Assembly: GCA_013368315.1 (NCBI GenBank)
Contig: JAACJM010000015.1
Coordinates: forward strand, 1 to 64,000
Direction of reading: 5' to 3'
DNA: 64,000 nt
DNA from: Tetrapyrgos nigripes
Lineage: Eukaryota; Basidiomycota; Agaricomycetes; Agaricales; Campanellaceae
The position numbers and the translations under genes are program-made. The notes beneath the pieces are model-generated. The model did not search any database. It saw nothing but the letters and a program-made list of their open reading frames with translations, and was not told where the DNA came from. This document shows, one piece after another, positions 1-10,145 of the stretch (the stretch's first letter is position 1; every line of letters starts with the position of its first letter).

Positions 1-1
1 G

Positions 2-274
2 GCTCGTTGGCGTGCAGAGTCGCTCACTAATGCCCTCTGGACAATTGACGACTGGGAACTAGGCATTGGGAAGGGTAAATCAGGTCCTGGTCCCAAGCCT
101 GCACCTCGCTTCCGTGGAGATGTTGATCTAAAAGGCAAAATCCGCCCTCCCAAAAAGCTTCCTCGCGTCTTGTATGATCCTGCATACCTCAAAGGACTCG
201 CCCCGGTAGAGCTTGAACATTTGTGTATTGACGATGGTTTCTTTGAATGGAAAGATGTTGTATATACTGCGTAG
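2..274 (+). CDS. 3' end of an unrecognised gene (partial)
   Basis: An open frame runs from base 2 to a TAG at 272-274 and encodes about 90 residues with no start inside the window. The reading begins ARWRAESLTNALW and ends FFEWKDVVYTA. It is rich in Pro and Lys in the middle (SGPGPKPAPRF, GKIRPPKKLPRVLYDP) and turns acidic and aromatic at the end. Natural codon choice and lack of stops make it likely to be coding, and the window edge cuts the upstream exons. I recognise no domain. The short Pro/Lys-rich stretch followed by a compact C-terminal segment would suit a small mitochondrial or nucleolar protein, but that is only a guess. The window continues with a pyrimidine-rich 3' region. Confidence 0.55.
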   Translation, partial: ARWRAESLTNALWTIDDWELGIGKGKSGPGPKPAPRFRGDVDLKGKIRPPKKLPRVLYDPAYLKGLAPVELEHLCIDDGFFEWKDVVYTA

Positions 275-451
275 TTGTGTACAAGTTGTTGTATTCCTCC
301 ACATCGTGAATCAATGTTTTTTTTTTCTGCTTGAGAATCATCAAAACGACCATTCGGTTGCCCCTCTCAACTACCACTACTTGTTCCCAATGCCTGTCCC
401 TAAACACCCGCTCAACCTCTCCTCTCGAATACGGTTTGATAGCCTTCGTTC

Positions 452-808
452 TTGATCGCGACCACATGCCTTTCCCAGATGCACTCAGACATCGACTTGC
501 CCTGGCTGACGACCACTAACCCCGACAACGAGGCAGCCTTCGCCATCGCCAGAAAGATCCATTACCCAATCGCTGAAACCTCCAACTGTCCAGTATACTG
601 CGACCTGGTACACACTGCGGTGTTTGAACATCGCAGTGGTAAACTCTATGGTGACGATGTGTGCTTCCCTGAAATTCTCATGATGCTATCTTCTGACCGG
701 CTTTTAGAACGACCGGGACTGTGGCTGCAACCCAATCCTCCACGAGCTCTCAGGGAGGGACCGATTACTCCTCAACAGCACCATGGAAACCTGGGATTTG
801 GTTACTGA
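452..808 (+). CDS. small hypothetical protein
   Basis: A single-exon frame of 118 codons stands between the partial gene at the left edge and the repeat-rich gap. The first ATG is at 452; a second in-frame ATG at 479 (MHSDIDLPWLTTTN) is an equally good start. The protein is mildly acidic and carries three cysteines within about 30 residues (NCPVYCDLV and DDVCFP) but no signal peptide, membrane segment or repeat. I do not recognise a family. The frame has no competing long frame on either strand, and its composition is protein-like, but an upstream exon cannot be excluded because 331-451 is also open in another frame. It could equally be an unexpressed open frame. Confidence 0.35.
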   Translation: MIATTCLSQMHSDIDLPWLTTTNPDNEAAFAIARKIHYPIAETSNCPVYCDLVHTAVFEHRSGKLYGDDVCFPEILMMLSSDRLLERPGLWLQPNPPRALREGPITPQQHHGNLGFGY

Positions 809-1213
809 CCTAAGGTGGCAGGAGAGCGGGAATAGACACCTGGAATATATGCGAGGTTGTCCAGGCACAAGTGGATTGTGTAGTTAGTACTGTAGTATAA
901 CAACAGCATGAGCAAAAAAAAAAAAAACTCTAAAATAACAAGGCGTACTCACCGGATATATGTTAGGGAGTAAGTCATGCTGGTGTGAGGAAGAGGATAC
1001 CACCTGCCATGGCGTATAGTCTGCACCGATGTTACTGGGCTCCTCGGCCTCGACAAAATGGGAAGAATTGCCAACACATACGAAACGGGGCAAAACAATA
1101 GGCCGGCGCATCGCACCAGGGAAACCTTTGAGGGGTAACCCGCCACACCGAAGTGCGTCACCTTTCCCAATTGAAGCCGATTAAGAGTCGCCTCAGCAAT
1201 ATCCATATGCATA

Positions 1214-1651
1214 GTTTAACGTCTTTTCGGACACACCATGGCATATGGTTTAGTGGTAGATGGAATGACGGGAAGAGCAGACCCGAGCTGCCTGGACGGT
1301 AGACGTAGCCAGTGGAGCAAACTCGACTGGCAAACAGGTATGAGCGGCGCAAACGCCAGTCTCGTGGGCTCGAGGATATTCAGAGCCAGTGCAATAGGAC
1401 TTGTAGTGTATCATAGCACAATGCAATAGTTTAACGTCGTTTCGGACGAGAGCACTGGAGGTTGGGACAATCTCTCAGCGTATTAACCATGCAGAAAGAG
1501 GGAGAGGATACGTACCTTATAAGAAAAACAAACCTTTATTGCACCCAAGCAGTCGGGAAGGAAAGAATAGCCAGTGAGCAGACTCAGCTGGCGACGGACA
1601 GTTACGAGCGGCGCAAACGCCAATCTCGTAGGCTTGAAGTTATTCAAAGCC
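1214..1651. repeat. two diverged tandem copies of a ~200 bp sequence
   Basis: The stretch AGTTTAACGTCKTTTCGGAC occurs at about 1214 and again at about 1430. Further in, AGCCAGTGGAGCAAACTCG... at 1310 matches AGCCAGTGAGCAGACTCAG... at 1569, and both copies share GAGCGGCGCAAACGCC followed by an (A/G)TCTCGT(G/A)GGCT segment and an ATTCARAGCC end. The spacing between landmarks differs (about 96 versus 139 bases), so the copies have diverged by indels. No coding function is evident; they look like decayed copies of a dispersed repeat. Confidence 0.6.
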
Positions 1652-1688
1652 TGATTTCCTTAGAGACCTTGAAGGTAGGGGTCCAAAA

Positions 1689-1936
1689 GCTGTCGAGGAA
1701 GCCTGCTTGAGGCTGTCGAGGGAGCCGTCTGGGGCGGGCGCTGTCGAGGAAGCTTGTTGGGAGCTGTCGAGGAAGCGTACAGAGGCAGGAACCCCAACCC
1801 GACCCGTGGCTTGAGAGCTGTACAGCCGCTGACAAAGCAGCCCAGCTTTCCCCAGCCCCACGGCTTCTTTTCTTCGACAGCTACGCCCCGCCCCGCACAG
1901 CTCCCTCGACAGCCAACAGGCTCCCTCGACAGCTCT
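1689..1936. repeat. inverted-repeat cluster of GCTGTCGAGG units (MITE-like)
   Basis: The left arm (1689-1776) has four direct copies of GCTGTCGAGG(A/G)AGC. The right arm (about 1864-1936) has three copies in inverted orientation (CTCCCTCGACAGC and variants). Read as its reverse complement, the right arm aligns with the left arm over roughly 65 bases, including the G-rich segment between units (GGGGCGGGCG versus GCGGGGCGGGGCG). The spacer is about 90 bases. This could fold into a long imperfect stem and resembles a small non-autonomous foldback or MITE remnant. No target-site duplication was identified by eye. Confidence 0.6.
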
Positions 1937-2608
1937 CCAAGTTTTCCTCTGGCCGCCCTACTCCCTTTGACCTGAATTACTTCGGTCAACGCAGTTGTAC
2001 TTTTGAGTCAACTGTGAATTTTGCCCAAGTCACTTTTGAGTGCTTGTGCATAACGAGGCAGCCGTTCTCTTCAGCCGTTCTCAAGTCTTCTCACCAGTAC
2101 ACCCCTTCCTCGTGAGTATCATCATCATCTTGTTTCCGGAATCCATCTTTTACACTACTAACACCCTGCTTCTCTCTGCCTGCGACGCGTCAAACTCGAT
2201 GACTGCGTCGCAGGTTCGTTTTTCCAAAGCCATTCACAAATAAATCGGACCCAAACCTTGGTCTACCAGCTTAAGTATGAAAGGAAGGAATGCTAAGGTC
2301 AGCGCTGCTGGTGCTACCTTTCGCCAACTCATTTACTCTAGGTATTACTTCTCCTAATCACTCTGCCCAAAACCACCTCCAAGTTGTCGCTCAGATCTCT
2401 GTAAGCAATTCGAGCCCTCTCATCATGTCTCAGCTGACCAGGTCCCTTGTCTAAAAGCACCCATGACTCGGCGTTGTAACAGCAACATGAAGGACTCAGT
2501 GTCTTTCTCTCTGACTTCGAGAACCGAATCATCCTCTTTGGCAATTCTCAGCTTAGCACTCATGTATACGTATCTGCATCGATTCAATAAAATTGAACTA
2601 CTACTACA

Positions 2609-4174
2609 TCAAAAGGCTGAAGCACTGGCTGGTGATGTCTCCCTCTGCATAGCTACACCCGACAACCTTGTCTCAGGTGCCTTCATGTGTGTAGCCAAGG
2701 AAGTGGTCAAGGTGGGCATCACAGCTGATAGTGATCCGGTCGTCTCTAAGACGGCGCGCACTAACGCAGTCTGTGCTTCCCCAGGACCACCCTCTGCCCG
2801 CAAACTTCGACCCCACCCTGTGGCTGTGACGGAGCCACCGTAATTCTGATAAATTGCTATGCTAGCAGCTATCAGAATCAGAGCTTGCACCATCCAGCCG
2901 AGACCGCGAAGCGCTGCGTGGATACGTCCGGAATCGAACCTGCCTACCCTGGTTTTCTTGCAGATGAAGATGGTGGTCTCGAGCTCCGAGGTTCCCAGCT
3001 CTCCAGCGGCAATGTATTCTGTTCCATTCAAAGTAAATGTCTGGCAAGGACCGTCAAAACCAAGCTGCAGGTGAATTCTGAATGATGTCTCGTACCGTAA
3101 GTCCATGTATCCTCGATTTCGTCCCTGTGGACAGGGTCTGGAGAAGTTCTCCGCTCCGTCTATCGAATACGTAGACGTTGCCGTGGTCACTGCCGCTGAC
3201 GATCACCTTGCAGGACTCTCCAAAGGCGACCTGCTTAGGTCGTCCGGCCTTCCTCTCCCTTGGTACTTTGAAGTCCTGAATTTTGGATCCATCAGTCATG
3301 CGATATAGGGTGCACCCGCTTGTTATATCGTCGATGCAATAGACTGTCTTGGTGGAATCGCAAGTTCCGTATCCTCTGTCCCGGCAAGTAAGTAAAGAAA
3401 TAATCTTGAATGACTGACACATAACTCACATTCGCGTCCCGTGCACCAGCGACTGGTCGCTGCTCAAGCCATTTGCACCGTCCAACTTGTAGCTGAAGTC
3501 GATCAGTTTGGAGTCCGGCGTCCTCAAAATACACTCACATAGCATCATGCATCCCAAAGACAACCACATCTCTCCGGTTATCAAACAACACAGACTTCGG
3601 AATACTGTTATTGACCTGTATTGCCCACTTGTCTTCGGAGACCTTCATTGTCGTAGGATCAACAACAAACAGCGCAACGACACCTTCCCTATTCGTTGCT
3701 ACTAGTCTGGTGGTTGAGGAGTCGTAAGCCAACGAGGTTACTTCGCTCGGCTGAGCCATTTCGATGCACGCAACCTCTTCATAGCTCTATAGTTCTTCGG
3801 TGAGTAGACTCGTCCTTACAAAGAGAAGCTCCTTGCCTGATTATTACGAATCCAGAAGACTAGGTACCCGCTCCCGGTCCCATATATCAGTCCTTCCTCT
3901 AACGTGTCTTGCCTCTTGATCCACAGAACGGCCGTCGTGGCATCGCGGACTTCGTTACTCGAAATCTGCTTAACGATGGACATCGTCTGCAGGTCCCATA
4001 TGACTGTGCCGTCGTTAGCTGTGTATAGGTCCATGTCAAGATTTCTGCTAACTATTGAGATTTGGAGCACTTACCACCGCTAGCAAGGTATCTCCCGTCC
4101 TCTGTGACTGCCATACACTGGATGGTTCCAGTATGTCCTTTGAGAGTGTGATCGAGTTGGTAAGTCAGCATCAT
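2609..4174 (-). CDS. WD40 repeat protein with C-terminal membrane anchor
   Basis: A multi-exon minus-strand gene. The start ATG at 4172-4174 gives MMLTYQLDHTLKGHTG. A clear intron lies at 4019-4074, and further introns are near 3760-3830, 3495-3540, 3360-3415 and about 3030-3090. Joined exons read as WD40 blades: KGHTGTIQCMAV..RYLASGG, ANDGTVIWDLQT, EVTSLAYDSSTTRLVATNREG and VIVSGSDHGNVYVFDRRSG. The last exon ends the propeller (EYIAAGE..TIFICKK) and is followed by a basic and aromatic linker, one hydrophobic helix (WMVQALILIAASIAIY) and a tail of about 75 polar residues. Total is about 430 residues. WD40 propellers are scaffolds; the helix suggests anchoring to a cytosolic membrane face. No partner or enzyme activity can be inferred. 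Splice sites of the third and fifth introns are the least certain. Confidence 0.7.
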
Positions 4175-4442
4175 AGTGATTTGTCCCTATACACTGATTT
4201 GAGAGACATTTATACTTCAGGCCTCAGACCTTATTATCTTTAACTCACAATAAGGTCGAAGCGTCAGCTTTCGCTGGCATCATCGCTTTTCGGTTCTTGC
4301 TTTTTGTCTTCGGATTTCCTTATTTGGTAACTGAATAGCATCCAGGACGAGAAATGACAATAGTAGCTTGGACGTCGCTTTGGACTCACAAAACAATAGA
4401 GTCCCCGCTATATACCTCAGGACTCACATCGACTCAACTTCA

Positions 4443-5184
4443 ATGCCTCCCACTGTCAGAGTCCGTTCTCGTGCCTCCCCGCGTCCACGCCCTCCCGCAG
4501 CTATTCTTCTACTTTCTGACACCGATGTCTTCCCTTCACCGAGGCGACTCACACTTGCCGAAGAAGACCCCTGCGACACGATCCCACAAGCCGACCGTCA
4601 TCATCCATACCGTCGTCGCCGCAGCCGAGTTCATTTTCTCATCACTAACTCAGAGCAGTGCCCTCCATCCAGCTCCGGCCTCGGAAACCCGTTTCCAATG
4701 CCAGTCCCAGCCCAGGCAGAGCCTGCACCAATCACTGCTATACCATCCAACACACCCACAATTTCCAATCCAAGCTCTGATGGTGTCCGAAAAATCACAC
4801 ACGCCTGCCCTCCAAGAGCCGCATCTTTCGGCAGACACCAGCTGCTGAAGAGCTTTGCACATCCACTCGAAATCTCCCAAAAGTTTGAGGTAGGCACACC
4901 ATCAGAGTCTAGCCTGTCTGTTCTTACTTACCGTATCCAGGCATGTGTTGTTAAGGCTGCACGGGATCTCCCAGCCGCTTCCTACGATTCCCAGTCAGAG
5001 AGAGACCTCGAACCTGTCCGACAGAAGGTATATCTTCTGTTTCTTCATTACTCTCAAGCTGACTGCGAGTTAGATTCTGAAAGAGTGGAAAGTCTTTTTG
5101 GACAATTACGAGGATCACTGGCCGATGAAATACCTTCTCATGATTGAGTGTAAGCAGAAGCCAAAAGCAAAGAGAAAGACCTAG
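4443..5184 (+). CDS. unrecognised basic protein, three exons
   Basis: The ATG at 4443 opens MPPTVRVRSRASPRPRPPAA, a Pro/Arg-rich disordered N-terminus. Two introns are supported: about 4889-4939 (GTAGGC..CCAG, 51 nt, frame-neutral) and about 5029-5075 (GTATAT..TTAG). Splicing the second changes the 3' frame to give ILKEWKVFLDNYEDHWP, then MKYLLMIECKQKPKAKRKT and a TAG at 5182-5184. That ending reads more like protein than the unspliced frame, which stops at 5147. The C-terminal 60 residues form a compact, probably helical segment (ACVVKAARDLPAASYDSQSERDLEPVRQK..) ending in a basic tail that could serve nuclear localisation. I do not recognise a family. The divergent WD40 gene starts 269 bases upstream, so the two probably share a promoter region. 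Confidence 0.6.
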
Positions 5185-6036
5185 TCACCGGCTTCAGCAC
5201 TGGCGCCAATTTGAGGCTGGGCTTTGTACTAGCGTCAGCTGGGCCGTCGCTGGATATTTGATACCTGGAAACGACTAGTTTCCAACCATCTAGGATACTT
5301 ATCTGTAAACAATAAGATTCCCAATGCAGTTTGAGCCATTAAATTCCCATCGTATCCCAGTAAAGTTTTGGTCCTTGTATTTATCGAGATTACCATTGCG
5401 TATGCCATACTCGGAATATTAATATATCCAAACGAATTTCAGTCACTACAATTCTTTGGGAATGCGGACTAATTTGACACGAATGAACACAAAATGTATT
5501 CGAGTACATTTGCCCATTGATTTCTTTTGGGCTCAAACCTTTTGTTTCTGATATGGTTTCTGGCAGACTTATACTGATCAGGATATTTCACCTTTTCTAT
5601 CTAACTTTCGCCTGCCTAACATTCATTCCTGCGCGGCGTGCTTGGAGTCGGACGGCAGTCAAGACATTATCTAGATTGATCCTGGTGACTGCTCCACGAT
5701 TCGTCGGAGAACAGAATCAAATGGCACAATGCCATTGGCTGAAAGCAAGCAACAGTTGTAAACGACGAGGTCTAGACTCTGTGGCTGAGGTCTTTGTCTG
5801 ATGAAAGTATCCCAGCCATTAAATTCCGCAAGTCACAATTGATCGGGATATAAGCGACATGGCGCACGAAAGGGGCAAAAATAGCCAAGACTTGGTGGGA
5901 GGACCCTGGAGGACCTTGGATGGGGATTGGTCCGATTGGATGTAGAGAGAGACGCGTCGTGTCGGTGTTTCGAGTTTGCCACGTGAGCACTTACAAAGAA
6001 TTCAATCGACTCCTTTACTACGTTGAGGCCTTGAGG
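5185..6036. other. intergenic, promoter region of SLY1
   Basis: About 850 bases. The longest open frame (5517-5801) has no splice or composition support. I see AT-rich tracts, and the word CATTAAATTCC appears twice (about 5337 and 5817), each beside GTATCCCAG. No RNA gene or mobile element is recognisable. Confidence 0.5.
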
Positions 6037-8533
6037 ATGTCCTCAACGAGGCAAGTAGGTGCAACTGCCTTTTCTTTCTTATCAATTTCTCAACTTTCTC
6101 TGTCAGCATGCGACGCCGTCAACGTTACAACAATCTCAAACTGCCGCATTACTCTCTCTTCTTAATCTCAACTCGCCCCCAGATACCTCTAATACCTCTA
6201 TACCAAGTGGAAAGCAGTCCTCAGGCATAAAGACACCGCCTGTGTCAGGTCCGCCAGTGTGGAAAATCCTCGTATTGGACCAGCAGACAAAGGATGTTCT
6301 TGCGACGGTACTACGTGTCCAGGACTTGCGCGACATTGGAGTTACATTACACGTGTAAGTACATTAGCGATACTATGTGCACTGCGTTGACAATCCTGCT
6401 GCAGGCAGTTGCACTCCTCGCGGCCAGCCCTTCCCGATGTTCCTGCAGTCTACTTTGTTTCCCCAACTCTCTCCAACATTCGTCGAATAGCAGAAGATCT
6501 TGAAAAGTCGTTGTACGAATCTTTCCATCTGAATTTCGTCGAGCCGCTACCGCGTTCACTCCTCGAGGAATTAGCTGCTACAGTTGCGCGAGATGGCACT
6601 GGAGAACTGGTTCAAGAGGTAGACTGTCACGTCAATGATTGAACTCTCCTAACCACTCTCTATATCTCAGGTCATGGACCAATACCTGTCCTTCATCGCT
6701 CCATCTCCATCTTTATTCTCTCTACTGCCGCCTCCTCTCCAGGCAGTGCCGACGTCGGACGCGGCCTCTCCATCCAGTTCAACGATCCCTCCCTCTACAT
6801 ATGCCATCTTAAACTCTCCGTCTTCCACTGAACAACAAATTGAGGATGAAATTGAACGTATCGCAAATGGACTTTTTAGCGTGGTCGCCACCATGAGTAT
6901 GTTCCCTAACACTGCGATTCGCTCAACGGCTCATTCATACCTTAAAGGTCACGTCCCTTTCATCCGTTGTCCGAGAGGAAACGCTGCCGAAATGGTCGCC
7001 AAAAAGCTGGAAACCAAGATTCGAGACGCTCTCCTCACTGCTTCTCGTTCGCACACATCATCACTTTTCTCTCAAGATGCGACAGGATTATCCACATTAC
7101 AGCGTCCATGTAAGCTTTACCACCGTCTCTGAGCCATTTACTGAATCGTTTGTTCTAGTATTGCTTATCCTAGACCGAAATATAGACCTAGTGTCAACTG
7201 TCTCGCACGGATGGACATATCAAGCCTTGGTGTCCGACTGCCTGGAGATCAAGCTAAATCGTGTCGTTATATCCCAACCCCAGAAACGCTCCTACGATCT
7301 AGACGCCAAAGATTTCTTCTGGGGGAGGAACGCTGCCAATCCATTCCCTCAAGTTGCCGAAGACATTGACGCCGAACTGAACAAGTATAAACAAGACGCT
7401 GCTGAAATTACCCGGAGTACTGGTGTCAGTGATGTAAACGATATAGCGCAACTGTACGACATTGCAACTCCAATTTTGGTCTGCATCACTAACTCCCTGT
7501 AACATAGTGACCTATCTACTAATGCAGCTCATCTCAAAACAGCTATCACCCAGCTGCCTGAGCTCACTGCTCGTAAAGCGACTTTGGACACACATATGAA
7601 CATCGCAACGGCGCTCTTGGAGCAGATCAAGAAACGAGGGCTGGATGAGTTGTTCAGTACGGAGGAAGCTATAAATAAACAGGTAGGCTCAACCATCAAG
7701 TCCTTTTTATCCGAGTTTCCATTGTTCACTGCCCTCTCAGACAGTAGCATCTATACTCGAGCTCCTACGAGCGGACCGAGCAGACGGTAATTTCACTGCT
7801 GAGGACAAGCTCAGGCTCGTCCTCGTTTTCTACTTGTCCTCGCCAGATAACGCCATAAGCAAGGATGATATCTCGGAGTTGGAAAAGGAACTCAAATCTG
7901 CTGGTGCTGATCTTGCTGCTTTCGATTATGTCCGAAAGACAAGAGAGATATCAAGGATGACTATGTCTACTGCTTTGGGTGGAAGCGCTACGCCGATAGG
8001 AGGCTCCTCAAGTCAAGGAGGAGAGTTATTCAAGGGCTTTAGTGCATTCGGAAACAGGGTTTGTGCATTTCCTTGTTTTTCGTACCTTTATCTGACTGTT
8101 CCTCCAGCTTACGAGTCAGTTGAAAGAAGGAGGTCTGGAGAACCTAATCTCTGGAGTGAAAAACTTCCTACCAGCGAACAAACTGCTTCCCGTTACACGA
8201 TTGACAGAAGCTCTCATGGACTCTTCTGTGGCATCCAATCAGTCATTGCAAGAAACTGACGACTATCTTTTCCTTGATCCTCGTGCTCCGAAACACGCGC
8301 AAGCCGGCATGCCAGGTGCCGCAGGTGGTAGTGGCACGACAAAGGGCAGACGTATGACATTTGCAGAGAGTGTGGTATTTGTCGTCGGTGGCGCAGGCTA
8401 CGTTGAGTATGGGAATCTGGAGGAATGGGCTAATAAGACTGGAAAACGAGTCACATATGGAGGTACTGAAATTTTGGACCCAGGAGGTTTCGTTAATACT
8501 TTAGAATGGCTGGGCAAAGGGGGCCAAACGTAA
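6037..8533 (+). CDS. SLY1: Sly1, Sec1/Munc18-family vesicle fusion protein
   Basis: The start ATG at 6037 lies in a tiny first exon (MSSTRQ) spliced by a GTAGGT..CAG intron to [21 protein letters not shown]. The SM fold follows: [31 protein letters not shown] (strand 1 of domain 1), then [39 protein letters not shown] and [27 protein letters not shown]. The WTYQALV segment is characteristic of Sly1. The C-terminal part ends [18 protein letters not shown]. Seven or so introns split roughly 700 residues, the normal length of the family. Sly1 binds syntaxin-5/Sed5 and other Qa-SNAREs and drives SNARE assembly in ER-Golgi transport. The Gly/Ser-rich insert near [15 protein letters not shown] lies in the variable domain-3 linker. 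Confidence 0.92.
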
Positions 8534-8720
8534 TGAGGTCTGGACAATATATACAGTCTGAATTCAGAGTCTGGATGGTCTTTTCATGCTGTTTCAATGG
8601 GATGCCCGGGTCTTCATGCTACCTGCCACCTAGTGATGGTAAACTGCTTCATTCAGAAGATATCTTTTTGCGGGTACACGTCACTGCAGGCTACATTATC
8701 TGTAGTTTTCATACCCTAAA

Positions 8721-10145
8721 TCACCAAGGACCATCCGAGTCTGGATCCATTCTTGGTATTACGGTCCGATTTCTACTTTCAACCTTCGTAGCCATCTGCT
8801 CGAAATGGAACCTCGATCCGAACCCGAAACCCCCAGCGCCATACACATAAACTGAGCTACTAGGCTGATGATTCCTCTCTTGGATCGTTTCCCATTCCAC
8901 AGTGATATAGGGCCTTAAAATATTTAATTTATGTAGAGGTATAAGTGCCTTGCTGCCCGAAAGACAGAGATACGATAGTCTGGGACACACAGGTTCGAGT
9001 GCGCCGTCCAACCCAGATGTGGAAGTCAAGATGTTGACCAGCTCTTCTTCGTCGAAGTTGCGAATCATAAGCCTTGTCAGGCTCGACATACGACGTATGC
9101 ACAGCTCCCATTGGTCCATACTTATGTCACCAGACCCTGCCGAAAAGCTGACGCCTTCGACTTCCAGAGTGTCCAGACAGCTTAAACCACTGGCAGGTTC
9201 CCCGGTAAAGCCAACTTTGTCTGACAACTCCTCCAATGCCGCACTCAACTCCTGGCTGGCTGTCGGTCGTTTACCGTCCAAATCATCAAGGTACAGCTTC
9301 TCGAGAGAAGGAGTAGCGATGAGATTGAGCATGTACGATAGATTATTGGTACGGAGAGACAAAGATTTCAAGAGAGGGATGTTTGTGTACTGCGCCAACT
9401 CGGAGAGGGGCTGCTTCATGATTCGCGAATCGACTTCGAGTCGCTCAAGAGCAGGAGTTGAGCCGATGATGCGAAGAATTTTGTGAACGGGTAATGGATG
9501 AGCGCGAAGCGGTCTGGAAATGGTTAAGAAACGTAGATGGGCGATGGTGGGGGTGTTAAGAGCGGGGAGAACGTGATTGGTGAGTTTTAGGGATTGGAGG
9601 CCAGGTAATTGGGAGAATGACTCGAATACAGGGGACCATGTGGAAGGTGCGACAGGAATGTCGCTAGTGATTCTGATACGGAGGCTCTGAAGCTGGAGGT
9701 CCGGCCTACTGGGCAACTCCGTAGAGGAGTAGATGGCATCGATAAAATGAAAGGCCTTGAGCTCTGTATCTGATCTGACATTCAGAATTTGGATTCGAGG
9801 GCGATGATGCCGCAGAAACGCGACGAGAAAAGGGTATAGTTCTGCAATTGGCTTGTCTGACACGCTGCTCTGTGACTCCTCGGTAGCGGTGATGTCTACA
9901 AAGAGGTCAAGAGAGCAGGAACCAGCTCTATTGAACCAAAACGCAGCTTTGCGCACTAAACGCCTCTCGTCACTGGTGAGTGATAGACGGAGCTTCCTCC
10001 AGGCACACGGAGTTCCATGTGCTGCACGACAGAACGCTTGGCTGACGCCAGCAAGGATGATTGGAGCGTCTGAGCAATAGAACGAACAGTGCTGGAATAT
10101 CTCGCCGAGTATTTCTGGCGCGAGAGATGTGATGTTAACAGACAT
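8721..10145 (-). CDS. F-box-like / leucine-rich protein
   Basis: One long uninterrupted minus-strand frame. I place the start at the ATG at 10143-10145 (MSVNITSLAPEILGEIFQHC), because the 26 residues upstream in the open frame look untranslated. The N-terminal SLAPEILGEIFQHCS followed by an alanine/cysteine-rich helix (APIILAGVSQAFCRAA) and the W in CAWRKLRL is the shortened F-box seen in large agaricomycete families. The remaining 400 residues hold irregular leucine-rich repeats (LPGLQSLKLTN, TPALERLEVDS, IPLLKSLSLR, TPSLEKLYLDDL, CPRLSYLCLSG). Such proteins are presumed substrate receptors for SCF ubiquitin ligases; the target is unknown. The absence of introns is unusual next to its neighbours and fits retroposition or recent family expansion. 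Confidence 0.78.
   Translation of the reverse strand: MSVNITSLAPEILGEIFQHCSFYCSDAPIILAGVSQAFCRAAHGTPCAWRKLRLSLTSDERRLVRKAAFWFNRAGSCSLDLFVDITATEESQSSVSDKPIAELYPFLVAFLRHHRPRIQILNVRSDTELKAFHFIDAIYSSTELPSRPDLQLQSLRIRITSDIPVAPSTWSPVFESFSQLPGLQSLKLTNHVLPALNTPTIAHLRFLTISRPLRAHPLPVHKILRIIGSTPALERLEVDSRIMKQPLSELAQYTNIPLLKSLSLRTNNLSYMLNLIATPSLEKLYLDDLDGKRPTASQELSAALEELSDKVGFTGEPASGLSCLDTLEVEGVSFSAGSGDISMDQWELCIRRMSSLTRLMIRNFDEEELVNILTSTSGLDGALEPVCPRLSYLCLSGSKALIPLHKLNILRPYITVEWETIQERNHQPSSSVYVYGAGGFGFGSRFHFEQMATKVESRNRTVIPRMDPDSDGPW

Larger units (their letters stand above)
809..2608. other. gene-free interval with repeats
   Basis: About 1.8 kb without a convincing gene. It holds a poly-A run near 916, the two diverged repeat copies at 1214-1651, the inverted-repeat cluster at 1689-1936 and a short hairpin with 9-bp arms at 2180-2188 and 2205-2213. 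Open frames here (for example 1660-1989 on the minus strand) are explained by the repeated CTGTCGAGG units rather than by a protein. Confidence 0.6.

Noticed and set aside
2925..2955. tRNA-like B box (reverse strand GGTTCGATTCC)
   Set aside because: The sequence lies in the coding exon of the WD40 gene. The flanking bases do not form the T-arm stem and no A box or acceptor stem is found.
5517..5801. 95-codon open frame
   Set aside because: No homology-like features, no splice signals and no support from neighbouring exons.
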